Source: an uncultured Gammaproteobacteria bacterium (lineage in GTDB: Bacteria; Pseudomonadota; Gammaproteobacteria; Pseudomonadales; Pseudohongiellaceae). From it: a stretch of 35,789 nucleotides of DNA. Location: NCBI GenBank assembly GCA_903887045.1, contig CAISOD010000295.1, forward strand, positions 1 to 35,789, read 5' to 3'. Position 1 is the stretch's first letter. Every line of letters begins with the position of its first letter. Of the stretch, positions 6,739-15,209 are shown piece after piece. Under the pieces are notes generated by a model. It ran no database searches. It saw nothing but the letters and a program-made list of their open reading frames with translations, and was not told the DNA's origin. The translations under genes and the position numbers were made by a program.

Positions 6739-9633
6739 TTACAGCGGGTTGCCTTCGGTATCGAGTTCAACGATGTTGTAACCGAGCGCCACCAGCGAAT
6801 CGTTGATAATGGCCTTGTCGCCCACCACGAGGATCTGCATGGTCTCGAACGGCAGGTGGGTCCTGGCCAGTTCGTTCACATGTTCCACTGTCAGCCCGGA
6901 GATGATCTGCTGCTGGCGTTTGACGAAGTCGCTCTGCAGGTCCCAGGTAATGATCTGCTGCAGCAGGTTGGCTTTCTGGCCCGGAGTTTCGTAGTCGAGT
7001 GCTTCACTCTGGCCTATCGAGTTCTGCGTGAACGCCAGCTCTTCCGGCGTGATGCCGTTGTCGCGGTAGCCTTTGATCTCGTTGACGAACTGCACCACAG
7101 CATCGGCGGTGGTATCGGTACGCACGCTGGCAGAGGCGGTGAATGGTCCCGGTAGCTTGCCGGCACTGAATCCGCTGCGAGCGCCGTAGGTGTAGCCTTT
7201 TTCTTCGCGCAGGTTGAGATTGATACGGCTGTTGAAGGCGCCACCCAGCACGTAGTTCATCAGCTGGCGTTCAAAGTACACCCCGGTCGGATCGTAGTTT
7301 ACGTCGCTCAGGTAACCGACGCGGATTTCCGATTGGGCGGCACCGGGCTTGTCGATCAGGTACAGGGTGTTGCCGGTGTACGCTGGTGCTGTTGGTTGTT
7401 CGCGCACGCTGTTGCCGCTCTGCGGCAGATTCTGCAGGAAGGCAAGCTTGGCCATGATGTCGGCCTGCTCCACTTCACCCACCACCACAATTTCAAGATT
7501 CTGTGCGGTGAGATTGGCAGGAGCGAAGGCCTTGATGTCGTCAAGCGTGAAGCTCTGCAGGGTGTCGATGTTGCCGAGCGACGATACCGCGTAGGCATGG
7601 CCGTCGCCGTAGATCAGCTTGCCCCAGGCCTTGGCGGCGATGCCGCTTGGCTCTTCCTGTTCGGCCTGGATGCTTTCGATGGCTTGCTGACGCAGGCGTT
7701 CGAGGTCTTCCTGTGTGTAAGCGGAATGGAACAAGCGTTCGTCGAGCAGCGCCAGCGTGGCATCAAGATTGCCGGCCAGTGTCTGCATGTTCACGCTGAG
7801 GCTCTCGTTGCCGGCTCCCACGCCAATGGTGCTGCCGAGCTTGTCGAGTTCTTTCTCGAACTCTTCGGCACTGCGGGTTTCGGTGCCTTCATTCATCATC
7901 TGGCTGGCGAGTGAGGCGAGGCCGAACTGTGCTGGCGTTTCTGCCAGCCGGCCGCCTTCGAACACCAGTCGTATGCTGACCAGTGGAATTTCGGTCGATT
8001 TGGCTCCAATCACTTTGACGCCATTGGGTAGTGTGTCTTCCCAATAGGCTGGCATCGTTACCAGCGGGCTTGGGCCGGGCTGGGGTTTCACAGTGCGGTC
8101 AAAAGTCTGTGGCGGTTCGCGCAGGGCGAGTGGTTCTTCGGTATCACCGACACGCGTCAGGCGGGCAGGCACCGTGTAGTTGTCGGGCTGGGCCTGGCTG
8201 GTGGGTGCTTCGCCGGGTACTACGCTCTGGATCACTGCCGGCTTGTCTTTGATGTAGGTATCGAACACCCGGATGATGTCGTCCTTGGTAAGGCTGCGAA
8301 TGTCGTTCAAATCCTTCTGGATCTGGTTGGGATTGCCGAGGAAGGTCTCGTTGAAGGCCAGCTGCGACACCTTGCCACTGACGCTGGCGAGGCTGCGCAC
8401 CAGCGCGGCTTCCTGGCCGGCCTTGAATATCTGCAAGTCTTCGTCGCTGATCGAATCCGGGCCGAAGCCGGCAATCAGCGAGCGCAGTTCACCTTCAAAT
8501 TGCGTCAACGAGGTGCCGGGATAAGGCAGCACAAAGAAGGTCAGCATGCCGCCGAGTTCCTGGCTCTGGTTGAAGCCGCTGGCCTCGATGGCTTTCTGCG
8601 TGAGAATGAACTCTTTGTAGAGGAATGACTTGCGGCCAACGCCGATGATTTCGTTCAACGCATCGAGTGCGACGCGATCGGGGTGGCTGAGCGCCACGGT
8701 GGGCCAGGTGAACAACAGGGCCGGGAAACGGATGTTCTCGTCGACGTAGGACACATAGCGATCGGCAGCCACCACCGGGGCCGGGAAGCTCGCCGGTGCC
8801 ACCTCAGGCCCGCGCGGGATATCGCCGAAGTACTTCACCGCGAGTTCCATCACTTGTTGATTGCTGACGTCGCCGCCAACAGTGAGTGTGGCGTTATTGG
8901 GGCCATACCAGCGCAGGAAGAAGCGTTTGAGATCATCGACAGTGGCTGCATCCAGATCGGACGGGTAGCCGATCACCGGCCATGAGTAGGGGTGCTCGGG
9001 CGGAAACAGCGCGGCGTTGTTCACTTCATTGAAACGGCCGTAGGGACGGTTTTCAACATTCTGGCCACGCTCGTTCTTCACCGTGTCGCGCTGCACTTCG
9101 AATTTTTCCTGGGTCACTGCATTCAGCAGGAACCCCATGCGATCACTTTCGAGCCACAGCATGCGTTCGAGCAGGTTGCTCGGCACGGTTTCGAAATAGT
9201 TGGTGCGGTCTTCATTGGTGGTGCCGTTCATGTCGCCACCGGCTTCGGATACGGTGCGGATGTGCTCCTCATCGGCTACGTGCTCCGATCCCTGGAACAT
9301 CATGTGCTCGAAGAAGTGGGCGAAGCCCGAGCGCTGTGGCTCTTCCCGCGCCGAGCCCACATGGTAGGTGACATCCACATGCACCAGCGGATCGCTGTGG
9401 TCTTCGTGCACGATTACGGTGAGGCCGTTGTCGAGCTGGAATTTGCTGTAGGGAATGACCAGGTCGCTGTCGCTGGCCGGCACGGTTTCCAGCAGGGTAT
9501 AGCCGACTGGCGCGGCGGCTTCCGGGGCAGGGGCTGGTTCACTGCAGGCAGCGAGTCCGAACGCTACGACAAGGGCGAGCAAGGGCCGGGGAAAACGGGG
9601 GTAAGGGTGGGTAAAGGTCAGTGGCAGTTGCAT
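6739..9633 (-). CDS. M16 family zinc metallopeptidase, two-domain lipoprotein
   Basis: A 964-residue pitrilysin-type peptidase, expected to degrade peptides in the periplasm. The N-terminal signal ends in a lipobox (LAAC, Cys30) followed by a Pro/Ala tether, so the enzyme is probably lipid-anchored. The inverted zinc motif is HFFEH (residues 106-110) and a downstream NERGQN element supplies the second glutamate. The C-terminal half (from about residue 545) repeats the M16 fold without the motif and includes the conserved REEKGYTYGARSGF segment. The start at ATG 9633 is preceded by GAGGAT and yields the signal peptide; a further upstream in-frame start would bury the signal. It is divergent from the DUF6644 gene across a 149-base gap. 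Confidence 0.92.
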   Translation of the reverse strand: MQLPLTFTHPYPRFPRPLLALVVAFGLAACSEPAPAPEAAAPVGYTLLETVPASDSDLVIPYSKFQLDNGLTVIVHEDHSDPLVHVDVTYHVGSAREEPQRSGFAHFFEHMMFQGSEHVADEEHIRTVSEAGGDMNGTTNEDRTNYFETVPSNLLERMLWLESDRMGFLLNAVTQEKFEVQRDTVKNERGQNVENRPYGRFNEVNNAALFPPEHPYSWPVIGYPSDLDAATVDDLKRFFLRWYGPNNATLTVGGDVSNQQVMELAVKYFGDIPRGPEVAPASFPAPVVAADRYVSYVDENIRFPALLFTWPTVALSHPDRVALDALNEIIGVGRKSFLYKEFILTQKAIEASGFNQSQELGGMLTFFVLPYPGTSLTQFEGELRSLIAGFGPDSISDEDLQIFKAGQEAALVRSLASVSGKVSQLAFNETFLGNPNQIQKDLNDIRSLTKDDIIRVFDTYIKDKPAVIQSVVPGEAPTSQAQPDNYTVPARLTRVGDTEEPLALREPPQTFDRTVKPQPGPSPLVTMPAYWEDTLPNGVKVIGAKSTEIPLVSIRLVFEGGRLAETPAQFGLASLASQMMNEGTETRSAEEFEKELDKLGSTIGVGAGNESLSVNMQTLAGNLDATLALLDERLFHSAYTQEDLERLRQQAIESIQAEQEEPSGIAAKAWGKLIYGDGHAYAVSSLGNIDTLQSFTLDDIKAFAPANLTAQNLEIVVVGEVEQADIMAKLAFLQNLPQSGNSVREQPTAPAYTGNTLYLIDKPGAAQSEIRVGYLSDVNYDPTGVYFERQLMNYVLGGAFNSRINLNLREEKGYTYGARSGFSAGKLPGPFTASASVRTDTTADAVVQFVNEIKGYRDNGITPEELAFTQNSIGQSEALDYETPGQKANLLQQIITWDLQSDFVKRQQQIISGLTVEHVNELARTHLPFETMQILVVGDKAIINDSLVALGYNIVELDTEGNPL

Positions 9634-9782
9634 GCTGGTATCCTCAACTGGGTGGGGCGGGGTCGCCGGATTAAAGCACAAGGTATTGGGGCCTGCCATG
9701 GAACGGGACGGGGGCAACCAGCCGGTTTTGCCGCAACAAAAGCTGCCGGCGCTGGGTTAACATCCGGGCAGGAGGTAACCCT

Positions 9783-10268
9783 ATGTTCGAGACACTCAAC
9801 GAGTCCCCACTGACGCAGTGGCTGAATTCCCTCTTGTGGGGATTTCCGGCTGCGGAAATCTTCCATATCGTGATGACCGGCGGCTTTTTCGGCGGTGTTG
9901 CCGCGCTGGATCTGCGTCTGCTTGGCGTGCACCGACGGGTGTCGGTGATGACGCTGATGCAGCATCTGGTCCCGCTGCTGAGGTGGCTGTTCGTCGGCGT
10001 TGTGGTAAGCGGTGCCTTGTTGTTCCTGTTCATGCCGCTTGAATATTCCCAAAACCCTGCATTTCTCACCAAGCTGGTACTGATCCTGTGCGGTGGTCTC
10101 AATGCGTTGTTCATGCATGTAGTCTTGCTGCGCCACCAGTATCAGTGGGACAGCCACATTGATCCGCCCGGTGGCGTGAAGATGAGTGCGCTGTTGTCGC
10201 TGGTGATCTGGATGGCTACGTTGGGATGCGGCCGCCTGATTGCCTATTTCTACGGGACCAGCTTCTGA
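9783..10268 (+). CDS. DUF6644-like integral membrane protein
   Basis: A 161-residue inner-membrane protein with four or five hydrophobic helices, at about residues 20-43, 61-85, 92-116 and 134-155. Histidines lie in helical positions (EIFHIVMTGG, MHVVLLRHQ), so haem binding is possible; this is inference. The GGFFGGVAALDLRLLG segment resembles DUF6644 proteins. GGAGGT lies seven bases before the ATG. The stop overlaps the start of the next gene (TGATG at 10266-10270), indicating an operon with the DUF6164 gene and probably the pirin. Function unknown. Confidence 0.7.
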   Translation: MFETLNESPLTQWLNSLLWGFPAAEIFHIVMTGGFFGGVAALDLRLLGVHRRVSVMTLMQHLVPLLRWLFVGVVVSGALLFLFMPLEYSQNPAFLTKLVLILCGGLNALFMHVVLLRHQYQWDSHIDPPGGVKMSALLSLVIWMATLGCGRLIAYFYGTSF

Positions 10269-10633
10269 TGGCTACCAAGCTGATGACCCTGCGCAACGTG
10301 CCGGATGATGAGCTTGATGAAATCCTTGCACTGCTCGACGCGCAAGGCATTGCGTATTACGAAACCAGTGCAGGGATGTTCGGCATCTCGCTGCCGGCGT
10401 TGTGGCTGCATGATTCCAGCCGCTACCCCGAGGCAAGGGAGTTGCTTGATGACTACGCACAGCAGCGCGCCAGTGCAGCCCGCACCCGCTGGCAGATGGA
10501 ATTGGATGCCGGTCGCCAACGCACCATGTTCGATATCTGGCGCGAGCGCCCGCTGCAAACGTTGTGTTACCTGGTGCTGGTAGTGGGGCTGCTCTACGTC
10601 TCTACGGTTCCGTTCTGGTTCATGCAGGGTTAA
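10268..10633 (+). CDS. DUF6164 family protein, single C-terminal membrane helix
   Basis: A 121-residue protein with a soluble N-terminal part (LRNVPDDELDEILALLDAQ, then YYETSAGMFGISLPALW), resembling an ACT- or PII-like small domain, and one transmembrane segment near the C-terminus (about residues 97-116, CYLVLVVGLLYVSTVPFW). This is the layout of DUF6164 proteins, whose role is not known. Start chosen at the ATG overlapping the preceding stop; a start 42 bases earlier is open but would overlap the DUF6644 gene more deeply. The pirin gene begins six bases after its stop. Confidence 0.75.
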   Translation: MATKLMTLRNVPDDELDEILALLDAQGIAYYETSAGMFGISLPALWLHDSSRYPEARELLDDYAQQRASAARTRWQMELDAGRQRTMFDIWRERPLQTLCYLVLVVGLLYVSTVPFWFMQG

Positions 10634-10639
10634 TCGACC

Positions 10640-11650
10640 ATGATTCTTGATATCCAGCCACTGGGATTCCATTGGCAAACCTACGATCCCTTCCTGTTTT
10701 GCGCCTACCATCATGATCAGTTCCCGCGCGGCAACGGCCAGTTCGGCCCTGCGGCGTCGCTGGCGGGCCGCAAGCTCGGCATGGACTTCGAAATCCGTGA
10801 TGGTTTCCGCATGTATCACGGCGACAAAGTGCCGGGCTTCCCGGCGCATCCGCACCGCGGCTTCGAAACGATCACCATCGTGCAGCAGGGACTGGTGGAC
10901 CACTCCGATTCACTTGGTGCCGCCGGCCGCTATGGTCAGGGCGATGTGCAGTGGCTCACCGCCGGCCGCGGCATCCAGCACAGCGAGATGTTTCCGCTGT
11001 TGAAACAGACGGAGGCGAATCCACTGCTGCTTTTCCAGTTATGGTTGAACCTGCCGGCGAAGAACAAGATGGCACCGCCTAACTTCCTGATGTTCTGGAG
11101 CGACCAGCTGCCGCGTGCGCAGGAGCAGGACAGCGAAGGTCGCGCGATAGGTGTGGAAATCACTGCCGGTGATTACGGCGACACCAAAGCACTCGCACCA
11201 CCGCCCTATTCATGGGCTGCCGATCCGGCCAATCACGTGGCAGCATGGGTAATCGATCTGGCTGCTGATGCCGAGTGGTTGTTGCCGGCGGCGGCGAGCG
11301 GCCTCAATCGTGCGCTGTATTTCTTTGAAGGAGCCGATGCGCAGTTCGACGGCATGACCGTGAAAGTGATGAACAGCATGCGGCTGCGCTCTGACCGTGG
11401 ACTTGCCATCCGGAACGGCGCCAAGCCTGCCCGCTTGCTGATGTTGCAGGGCCGTCCCATCAACGAGCCGGTAGCGCAGCACGGACCGTTTGTGATGAAT
11501 ACCCGCAATGAATTGATGCAGGCCTTCAACGATTACCAGCGCGACCAGTTCGGCGGTTGGCCGTGGCCGCGATCCGATCAGGTCCATGGCGAGCGTGAGC
11601 GCTTCGCCCGCTATGCCGATGGCACCGAAGTGGTGCCACAGCACAACTAG
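10640..11650 (+). CDS. Pirin family protein
   Basis: Bicupin of the pirin family. Characterised members bind iron and act as quercetin dioxygenases or as regulators of metabolism. The metal site is intact: His70 and His72 (HPHRGFE), His114 and Glu116 (IQHSEMF). The N-terminal cupin is well conserved (ETITIVQQGLVDHSDSLG, then TAGRGIQH); the C-terminal cupin (residues 200-300) is more divergent. At 336 residues it is longer than E. coli YhhW (231), mainly through a long N-terminus and a C-terminal extension. It lies between the DUF6164 gene (six bases) and the MscS gene (15 bases) on the same strand. The actual substrate is unknown. Confidence 0.9.
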   Translation: MILDIQPLGFHWQTYDPFLFCAYHHDQFPRGNGQFGPAASLAGRKLGMDFEIRDGFRMYHGDKVPGFPAHPHRGFETITIVQQGLVDHSDSLGAAGRYGQGDVQWLTAGRGIQHSEMFPLLKQTEANPLLLFQLWLNLPAKNKMAPPNFLMFWSDQLPRAQEQDSEGRAIGVEITAGDYGDTKALAPPPYSWAADPANHVAAWVIDLAADAEWLLPAAASGLNRALYFFEGADAQFDGMTVKVMNSMRLRSDRGLAIRNGAKPARLLMLQGRPINEPVAQHGPFVMNTRNELMQAFNDYQRDQFGGWPWPRSDQVHGERERFARYADGTEVVPQHN

Positions 11651-11665
11651 CAGGAGCTCAGCGAC

Positions 11666-12496
11666 ATGGAACAGGAAATCGCCCAATTCCAGACGATGTA
11701 CGCCCAGATATCCAGCTACCTGGTGAACTACAGCTTCCAGATCATTGGCGCCATCATCGTGGGTCTGATTGGCCTGGTGGTGGCACGCAAGGTTGGCCTG
11801 GTGGTGGAGCACCAGATGGTGAAGCACCGGGTCGATGTCACGCTGAGTCGTTTCACCGGCAGTGGCGTCAAGATCCTGGTGCTGGCGATGTTCATCATCA
11901 TCGCGCTTGGCAAGCTGGGCATCAGCGTTACGCCGTTTGTCGCCGCCATCGGTGCCTTGTCGCTGGGCGCAGGTTTGGCGCTGCAGGGGATGTTGTCGAA
12001 CTACAGCGCCGGCGTGGCGATTGTGGTGACGCGGCCCTTCATAGTGGGCGACACGATCACGGTGCAGGGCGTCAGTGGATTGGTAAGGGAAGTGCGGCTC
12101 GGCGCCACCTTGTTGACCAACGAAGACGGTGTGCAGATCGCAATTCCGAACAAGTTCATCGTGGGCGAGATCATCCATAACTCCTTCACCGACAGCATTG
12201 TCGAGATGACGATCGACATCAGTTATGGCGCCGATCCAATGCAGGCGATCGAACTCATACGCACTGCGATTGATTCCCAGAGCGGTATCAGCAAGGCGCG
12301 GGCGCCGCAGGTAGGCATCCAGGATTTCGGTGCCAACGGCTACACCCTTGGAATCCGATATTGGTCCGCAACCGAGCAGCTGTTCCAGACACGCTACGCT
12401 GCCAATGCTGCCATTCACAAAGCCTTGCAGGCCAACGGCATCACGATACCGCTGCCACAGCGGGTTGTGCACATGTTGCCGGCCAGGGAGCGTTGA
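11666..12496 (+). CDS. MscS-type small-conductance mechanosensitive channel
   Basis: Inner-membrane channel that opens under membrane tension to release solutes during hypo-osmotic shock. At 276 residues it is the size of E. coli MscS (286). Three helices are visible: TM1 about residues 22-44, TM2 about 68-90, and the pore-lining TM3 with its Gly/Ala pattern (AAIGALSLGAGLALQG, then LSNYSAGVAIVVTRPF). The cytoplasmic beta domain follows (VGDTITVQGVSGLVREVRL, then IPNKFIVGEIIHN) and the C-terminal alpha/beta domain ends at the vestibule. CAGGAG precedes the ATG. The stop overlaps the mobA start (TGATG). Confidence 0.94.
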   Translation: MEQEIAQFQTMYAQISSYLVNYSFQIIGAIIVGLIGLVVARKVGLVVEHQMVKHRVDVTLSRFTGSGVKILVLAMFIIIALGKLGISVTPFVAAIGALSLGAGLALQGMLSNYSAGVAIVVTRPFIVGDTITVQGVSGLVREVRLGATLLTNEDGVQIAIPNKFIVGEIIHNSFTDSIVEMTIDISYGADPMQAIELIRTAIDSQSGISKARAPQVGIQDFGANGYTLGIRYWSATEQLFQTRYAANAAIHKALQANGITIPLPQRVVHMLPARER

Positions 12497-13095
12497 TGCG
12501 GCGCGCTGCGGTGCTGGCTGGCGGCCAATCGTCGCGCATGGGGCAGGACAAGGCGCTGCTGACCTTGCATGGCATCACACTGCTGGAGCAGGCAGTGCAG
12601 TTGTTGCAGCAGAGCGGTGCCGAGCAGGTGCTGGTCAGTGGTCGTGTTGAGCATCCACTCGGCGTGCCGGATCTGTTGCCACAATGCGGGCCGCCGGGCG
12701 CGCTGTTGTCGTTGCTGGATTGGTTGGAAGCACGCAAGCTGCTGGATGACGCGCCGTTGCTGCTGATTCCGGTCGACATGCCGTTGTTGGTGCCGGAGCT
12801 GTTGCAACCGCTATGGCAGGCTGCAAAGCCGGGAGTCAGTTGTCGCTATGCCGGCGAAGTGTTTCCTTGCATTGTTCCCGCGGCGGCCGGTTTGCTCGCG
12901 CATTTGCGGCAGTTGTTCGCGGATGAAGTCCGTCCCGGTGGACAACGTTCAATGAAAGCCGTGTTCAATTTTCTGGACAGCGTACAGTTGGATATCGAAC
13001 CACGTTTTATGCACCGCCTTGTCAACGTCAACACGCCCGCTGATTGGCAGGCGCTCGCCAGCGGTGGTGCAGGACAGCTACAAAACAGCACGTAA
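12496..13095 (+). CDS. mobA: Molybdenum cofactor guanylyltransferase MobA
   Basis: Transfers GMP from GTP to molybdopterin, producing the guanine dinucleotide cofactor used by DMSO-reductase-family enzymes such as the formate dehydrogenase in this window. The 199-residue protein has the nucleotide-binding loop LAGGQSSRMGQDKALL (residues 7-22), the GPPGALLSLLDWL segment, the metal-binding motif PVDMPLL at about residue 95, and the closing NVNTPADW near residue 185. Start chosen at the ATG that overlaps the mscS stop; a longer open frame upstream belongs to the mscS region. The pairing with fdsA and fdhD five to ten kilobases away is functionally sensible but not an operon. Confidence 0.92.
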   Translation: MRRAAVLAGGQSSRMGQDKALLTLHGITLLEQAVQLLQQSGAEQVLVSGRVEHPLGVPDLLPQCGPPGALLSLLDWLEARKLLDDAPLLLIPVDMPLLVPELLQPLWQAAKPGVSCRYAGEVFPCIVPAAAGLLAHLRQLFADEVRPGGQRSMKAVFNFLDSVQLDIEPRFMHRLVNVNTPADWQALASGGAGQLQNST

Positions 13096-13114
13096 TCACA
13101 GGGAGGGATTACAT

Positions 13115-13843
13115 ATGAACCAGGAGTTTGAACTCAACAGTGAGCCTCTGTGGGCCATGCCGGCCCATGTGCGAGAGCGAATCGGACATTACTCGCAGAA
13201 GAGTGATTACAACAACTACTGTCATCGGTCTGTGCTCACTGTGGCTCGGGCATTGGTATTGGATCGGGCGGCATCTCGTTACCACCATGATGGCACTCTT
13301 GTGTCTGTACCTGTTCCATTCCGGTGGCGTGCAGAACACAGGGCCTCTGTATTGCGGGGTGTTGCCGTCGGTAGCGTTGTTCCTGCAGGGACGATTGCGT
13401 GGTTTTGTCTGGGTGATCGTACTGCTGGTGCTCACCTGTATTCCGGAATATTTCCGCCTCAAGGCCAAGCGCGATCTGCTGCTCAGCATCAATGATCTGG
13501 AAGCCCTGACCTACTGTGATCTGTCAACCCGGCTCGCCAACCGCAGTTTTCTCGAGAAAATCCTGCACACTGAATTCGGCCGGCACCAGCGCTACGGTAC
13601 TGCCTGTTGCTGGTGCTGCCGGAGATCTCGCTCGAGGGAGCCAGGGCATTGGCTGCACGTCTGCTGACAGAGGTGAGAACACAAGACAGGGTACCGAAGT
13701 CGGCCCGCTTCACGTTGCCGGCCACTGCCAGCATCGGCATTGCCGTGATGGGTGAGCAACCTGAACAGGAAGTATTGCTGGCAGCGATGAACAATCTGTT
13801 GTCGGCGCAGCGTAACGGCGGCGATCGTTACGTCGCCGATTGA
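13115..13843 (+). pseudogene. Degenerate membrane GGDEF (diguanylate cyclase) gene
   Basis: Pieces of one membrane-bound GGDEF protein appear in successive frames. ATG 13115 (after a GGGAGGG site) gives MNQEFELNSEPLWAMPAHVR to about YNNYCHRS. The +1 frame from about 13220 gives a membrane segment (LYLFHSGGVQNTGPLYCGV, then LRGFVWVIVLLVL) and the start of the GGDEF domain (ALTYCDLSTRLANRSFLEKI, then HQRYGTA). The frame then changes again near 13605 to the domain's last third (LVLPEISLEGARALAARL, TASIGIAVMG, SAQRNGGDRYVAD). The piece containing the GG(D/E)EF motif and the metal aspartate is absent, so no cyclase activity is possible. The first junction also lacks part of the membrane domain. 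Its 3' end overlaps the convergent kinase pseudogene. Confidence 0.82.
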
Positions 13844-14890
13844 AGCGGCAGCCGTGCCCAGAAGCGGGCCCCCTTGCCGGGGCGGCTGTCGCAACCCACC
13901 GAACCTCCATGCAACGTTCAGGTAGTTGTCGAACGCTTCCAGCAGGTGGTCAGGATCGGCCTCTACTACCAGAGATTCGGGCAGGTTGGCGACGATATGC
14001 AATTGCTTGCCTTCGGCGGCGCGGATGTTTTGCAGGCAGGCGATTTCCTGCGTTGGCAGTACCTGATTGGTATTCTTCAGGTTGATCAACAATTCCGCCA
14101 TCGACGAAATCGCGCTGAGCGGATTCTTCAGGTCATGGGTGGCGATGGCCAGCAGTTCGCTCTTGGCCTGATTGGCCTTTTCGGCCCGTTGCCGCGCCAG
14201 CGCCGCCTCACGCAGGTTGTCGAGAGCCTGCTGGCGCAGTTGCAGCATCAATCGCGCCAGCCCTGCACTCACCAGCAAAGCCAGCAGCAGCGAGAACAGT
14301 CCGTAGTTGCGCATCACCGCCAGCCCGTACTCGTACTGGTCGATGTTGTAATCAAGGCCAACGAAGCCGGTGAAGGTACCCGCGGTGTCGAACAGCGGGG
14401 TATGGGCGGTGACGAACCTGCCGTATTCGTCGGTGAACGGTGATTTGTCGACGAAGGTCGTGCCTGGACGCAGCAATGCCAGCAGTGTGGCATTCTCTGC
14501 TGCTGTGTACGGCAATTGGTACGGTTCCATCAGCGGCGACGGCAATATGCTGCGGCCAAGCGCTTCCTGGGAGGTGCGGATGTCGGCATCTGCAGCGGTA
14601 TTGAGCACGAAGAACAGTTTGTCGGTCGGTGTCACCCGCATCGTGTAGACATACTGGACTGCCGGCAGATTGCGGTGAAAGCGAATCAATGGTGCCAGCG
14701 CCCGGGTATAAGCCGGCGATGGTTGTTGGGTCGGGGCAATCAGTTGCTCGTGCAAAAGCGCGGCGGTAATTTGAGCAGCAAGCGGGATACTGAGGGAAAT
14801 GGCATGGTGAGGCGGTTTGACTTCGATCCGTAAAGTACTCAACTGCAAACTTGGACCATGGCCGGCAGTTTTGCATTCACGCACTGGCAT
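13828..14890 (-). pseudogene. Degenerate sensor histidine kinase gene
   Basis: A membrane sensor kinase with an extracytoplasmic sensing domain (FHRNLPAVQYVYTMRVTPTD to DTAGTFTGFVGLDY), one transmembrane helix (GLFSLLLALLVSAGLARLML), a coiled linker and the phospho-acceptor box AIATHDLKNPLSAIS (His codon 14137-14135). The rest is scarred. The second dimerisation helix joins abruptly to the linker before the ATPase domain (LQNI then RAAEGKQLHIV). The ATPase domain stops at FDNYLN, where the N box should begin. After a frame change near 13915 the kinase resumes only at its very end (LHGGSVGCDSRPGKGARFW, stop 13830-13828). N, G1, F and G2 boxes are gone, so it cannot bind ATP. The first transmembrane helix also seems missing (RIEVK then PPHHAIS). 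Confidence 0.82.
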
Positions 14891-14920
14891 TGGGCGAGGC
14901 CATAACCAATAATCGGGACA

Positions 14921-14949
14921 TTGTCATAGTGCTGTCGTACTGTTTTCAT
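14921..14949 (+). promoter_or_regulatory. Predicted promoter of the entericidin-type gene, with a direct repeat
   Basis: TTGTCA (14921-14926) and TTTCAT (14944-14949) with 17 bases between. TCATAGTGC occurs twice (14924-14932 and 14946-14954), 22 bases apart or about two helical turns, overlapping both promoter hexamers. A regulator could bind the repeats; this is a sequence prediction only. Confidence 0.4.
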
Positions 14950-14996
14950 AGTGCGGCAGATTGAATTTTTACCGGATGAAGGAGGCAATAGTGCCC

Positions 14997-15149
14997 ATGA
15001 ACAAAACGAAACTGACTGGTCTCTTGTTGTGCCTGCTGGTGGTCCTTGGAGGCTGCAACACGGTGGGCGGTATCGGCGACGACCTGAAAGCCGCCGGTGG
15101 GGCAATTACGGAAACTGCCGCAAAAGCCAAGGAAAAAATTTCAAACTGA
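14997..15149 (+). CDS. Entericidin A/B family small lipoprotein
   Basis: A 50-residue lipoprotein: positively charged start (MNKTK), hydrophobic stretch and lipobox LGGC (Cys20), followed by NTVGGIGDDLKAAGGAITETA, which matches the entericidin pattern of a short amphipathic helix anchored to the envelope. In E. coli entericidins A and B form an antidote/toxin pair linked to stationary-phase lysis; a single copy is common in other proteobacteria and its role is unclear. ATG 14997 has AAGGAGG 11 bases upstream. A GTG at 14991 is closer to that site but would only add two residues. A strong terminator follows 20 bases after the stop. Confidence 0.83.
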   Translation: MNKTKLTGLLLCLLVVLGGCNTVGGIGDDLKAAGGAITETAAKAKEKISN

Positions 15150-15164
15150 CAAGCTTCCCAAATG

Positions 15165-15195
15165 AAAAAGCCGGCCCAGGGGCCGGCTTTTTTTT
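15165..15195. terminator. Bidirectional Rho-independent terminator
   Basis: Stem GCCGGCC (15170-15176) and GGCCGGC (15181-15187) with a four-base loop, flanked by five A on the left and eight T on the right. It can end both the entericidin transcript (plus strand) and the fds transcript, whose last gene stops at 15210 on the minus strand. Confidence 0.9.
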
Positions 15196-15209
15196 GGACT
15201 GCAGCTTGC

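Noticed and set aside
9634-9782. Possible divergent promoters between the M16 and DUF6644 genes
   Set aside because: A TTGCCG is present at 9728 but no -10 lies at a suitable distance; promoters must exist here but cannot be placed.
11210-12472. A 420-codon minus-strand open frame opposite the pirin and MscS genes
   Set aside because: It crosses two well-supported genes, has a His/Asp-rich mirror composition and no recognisable domain.
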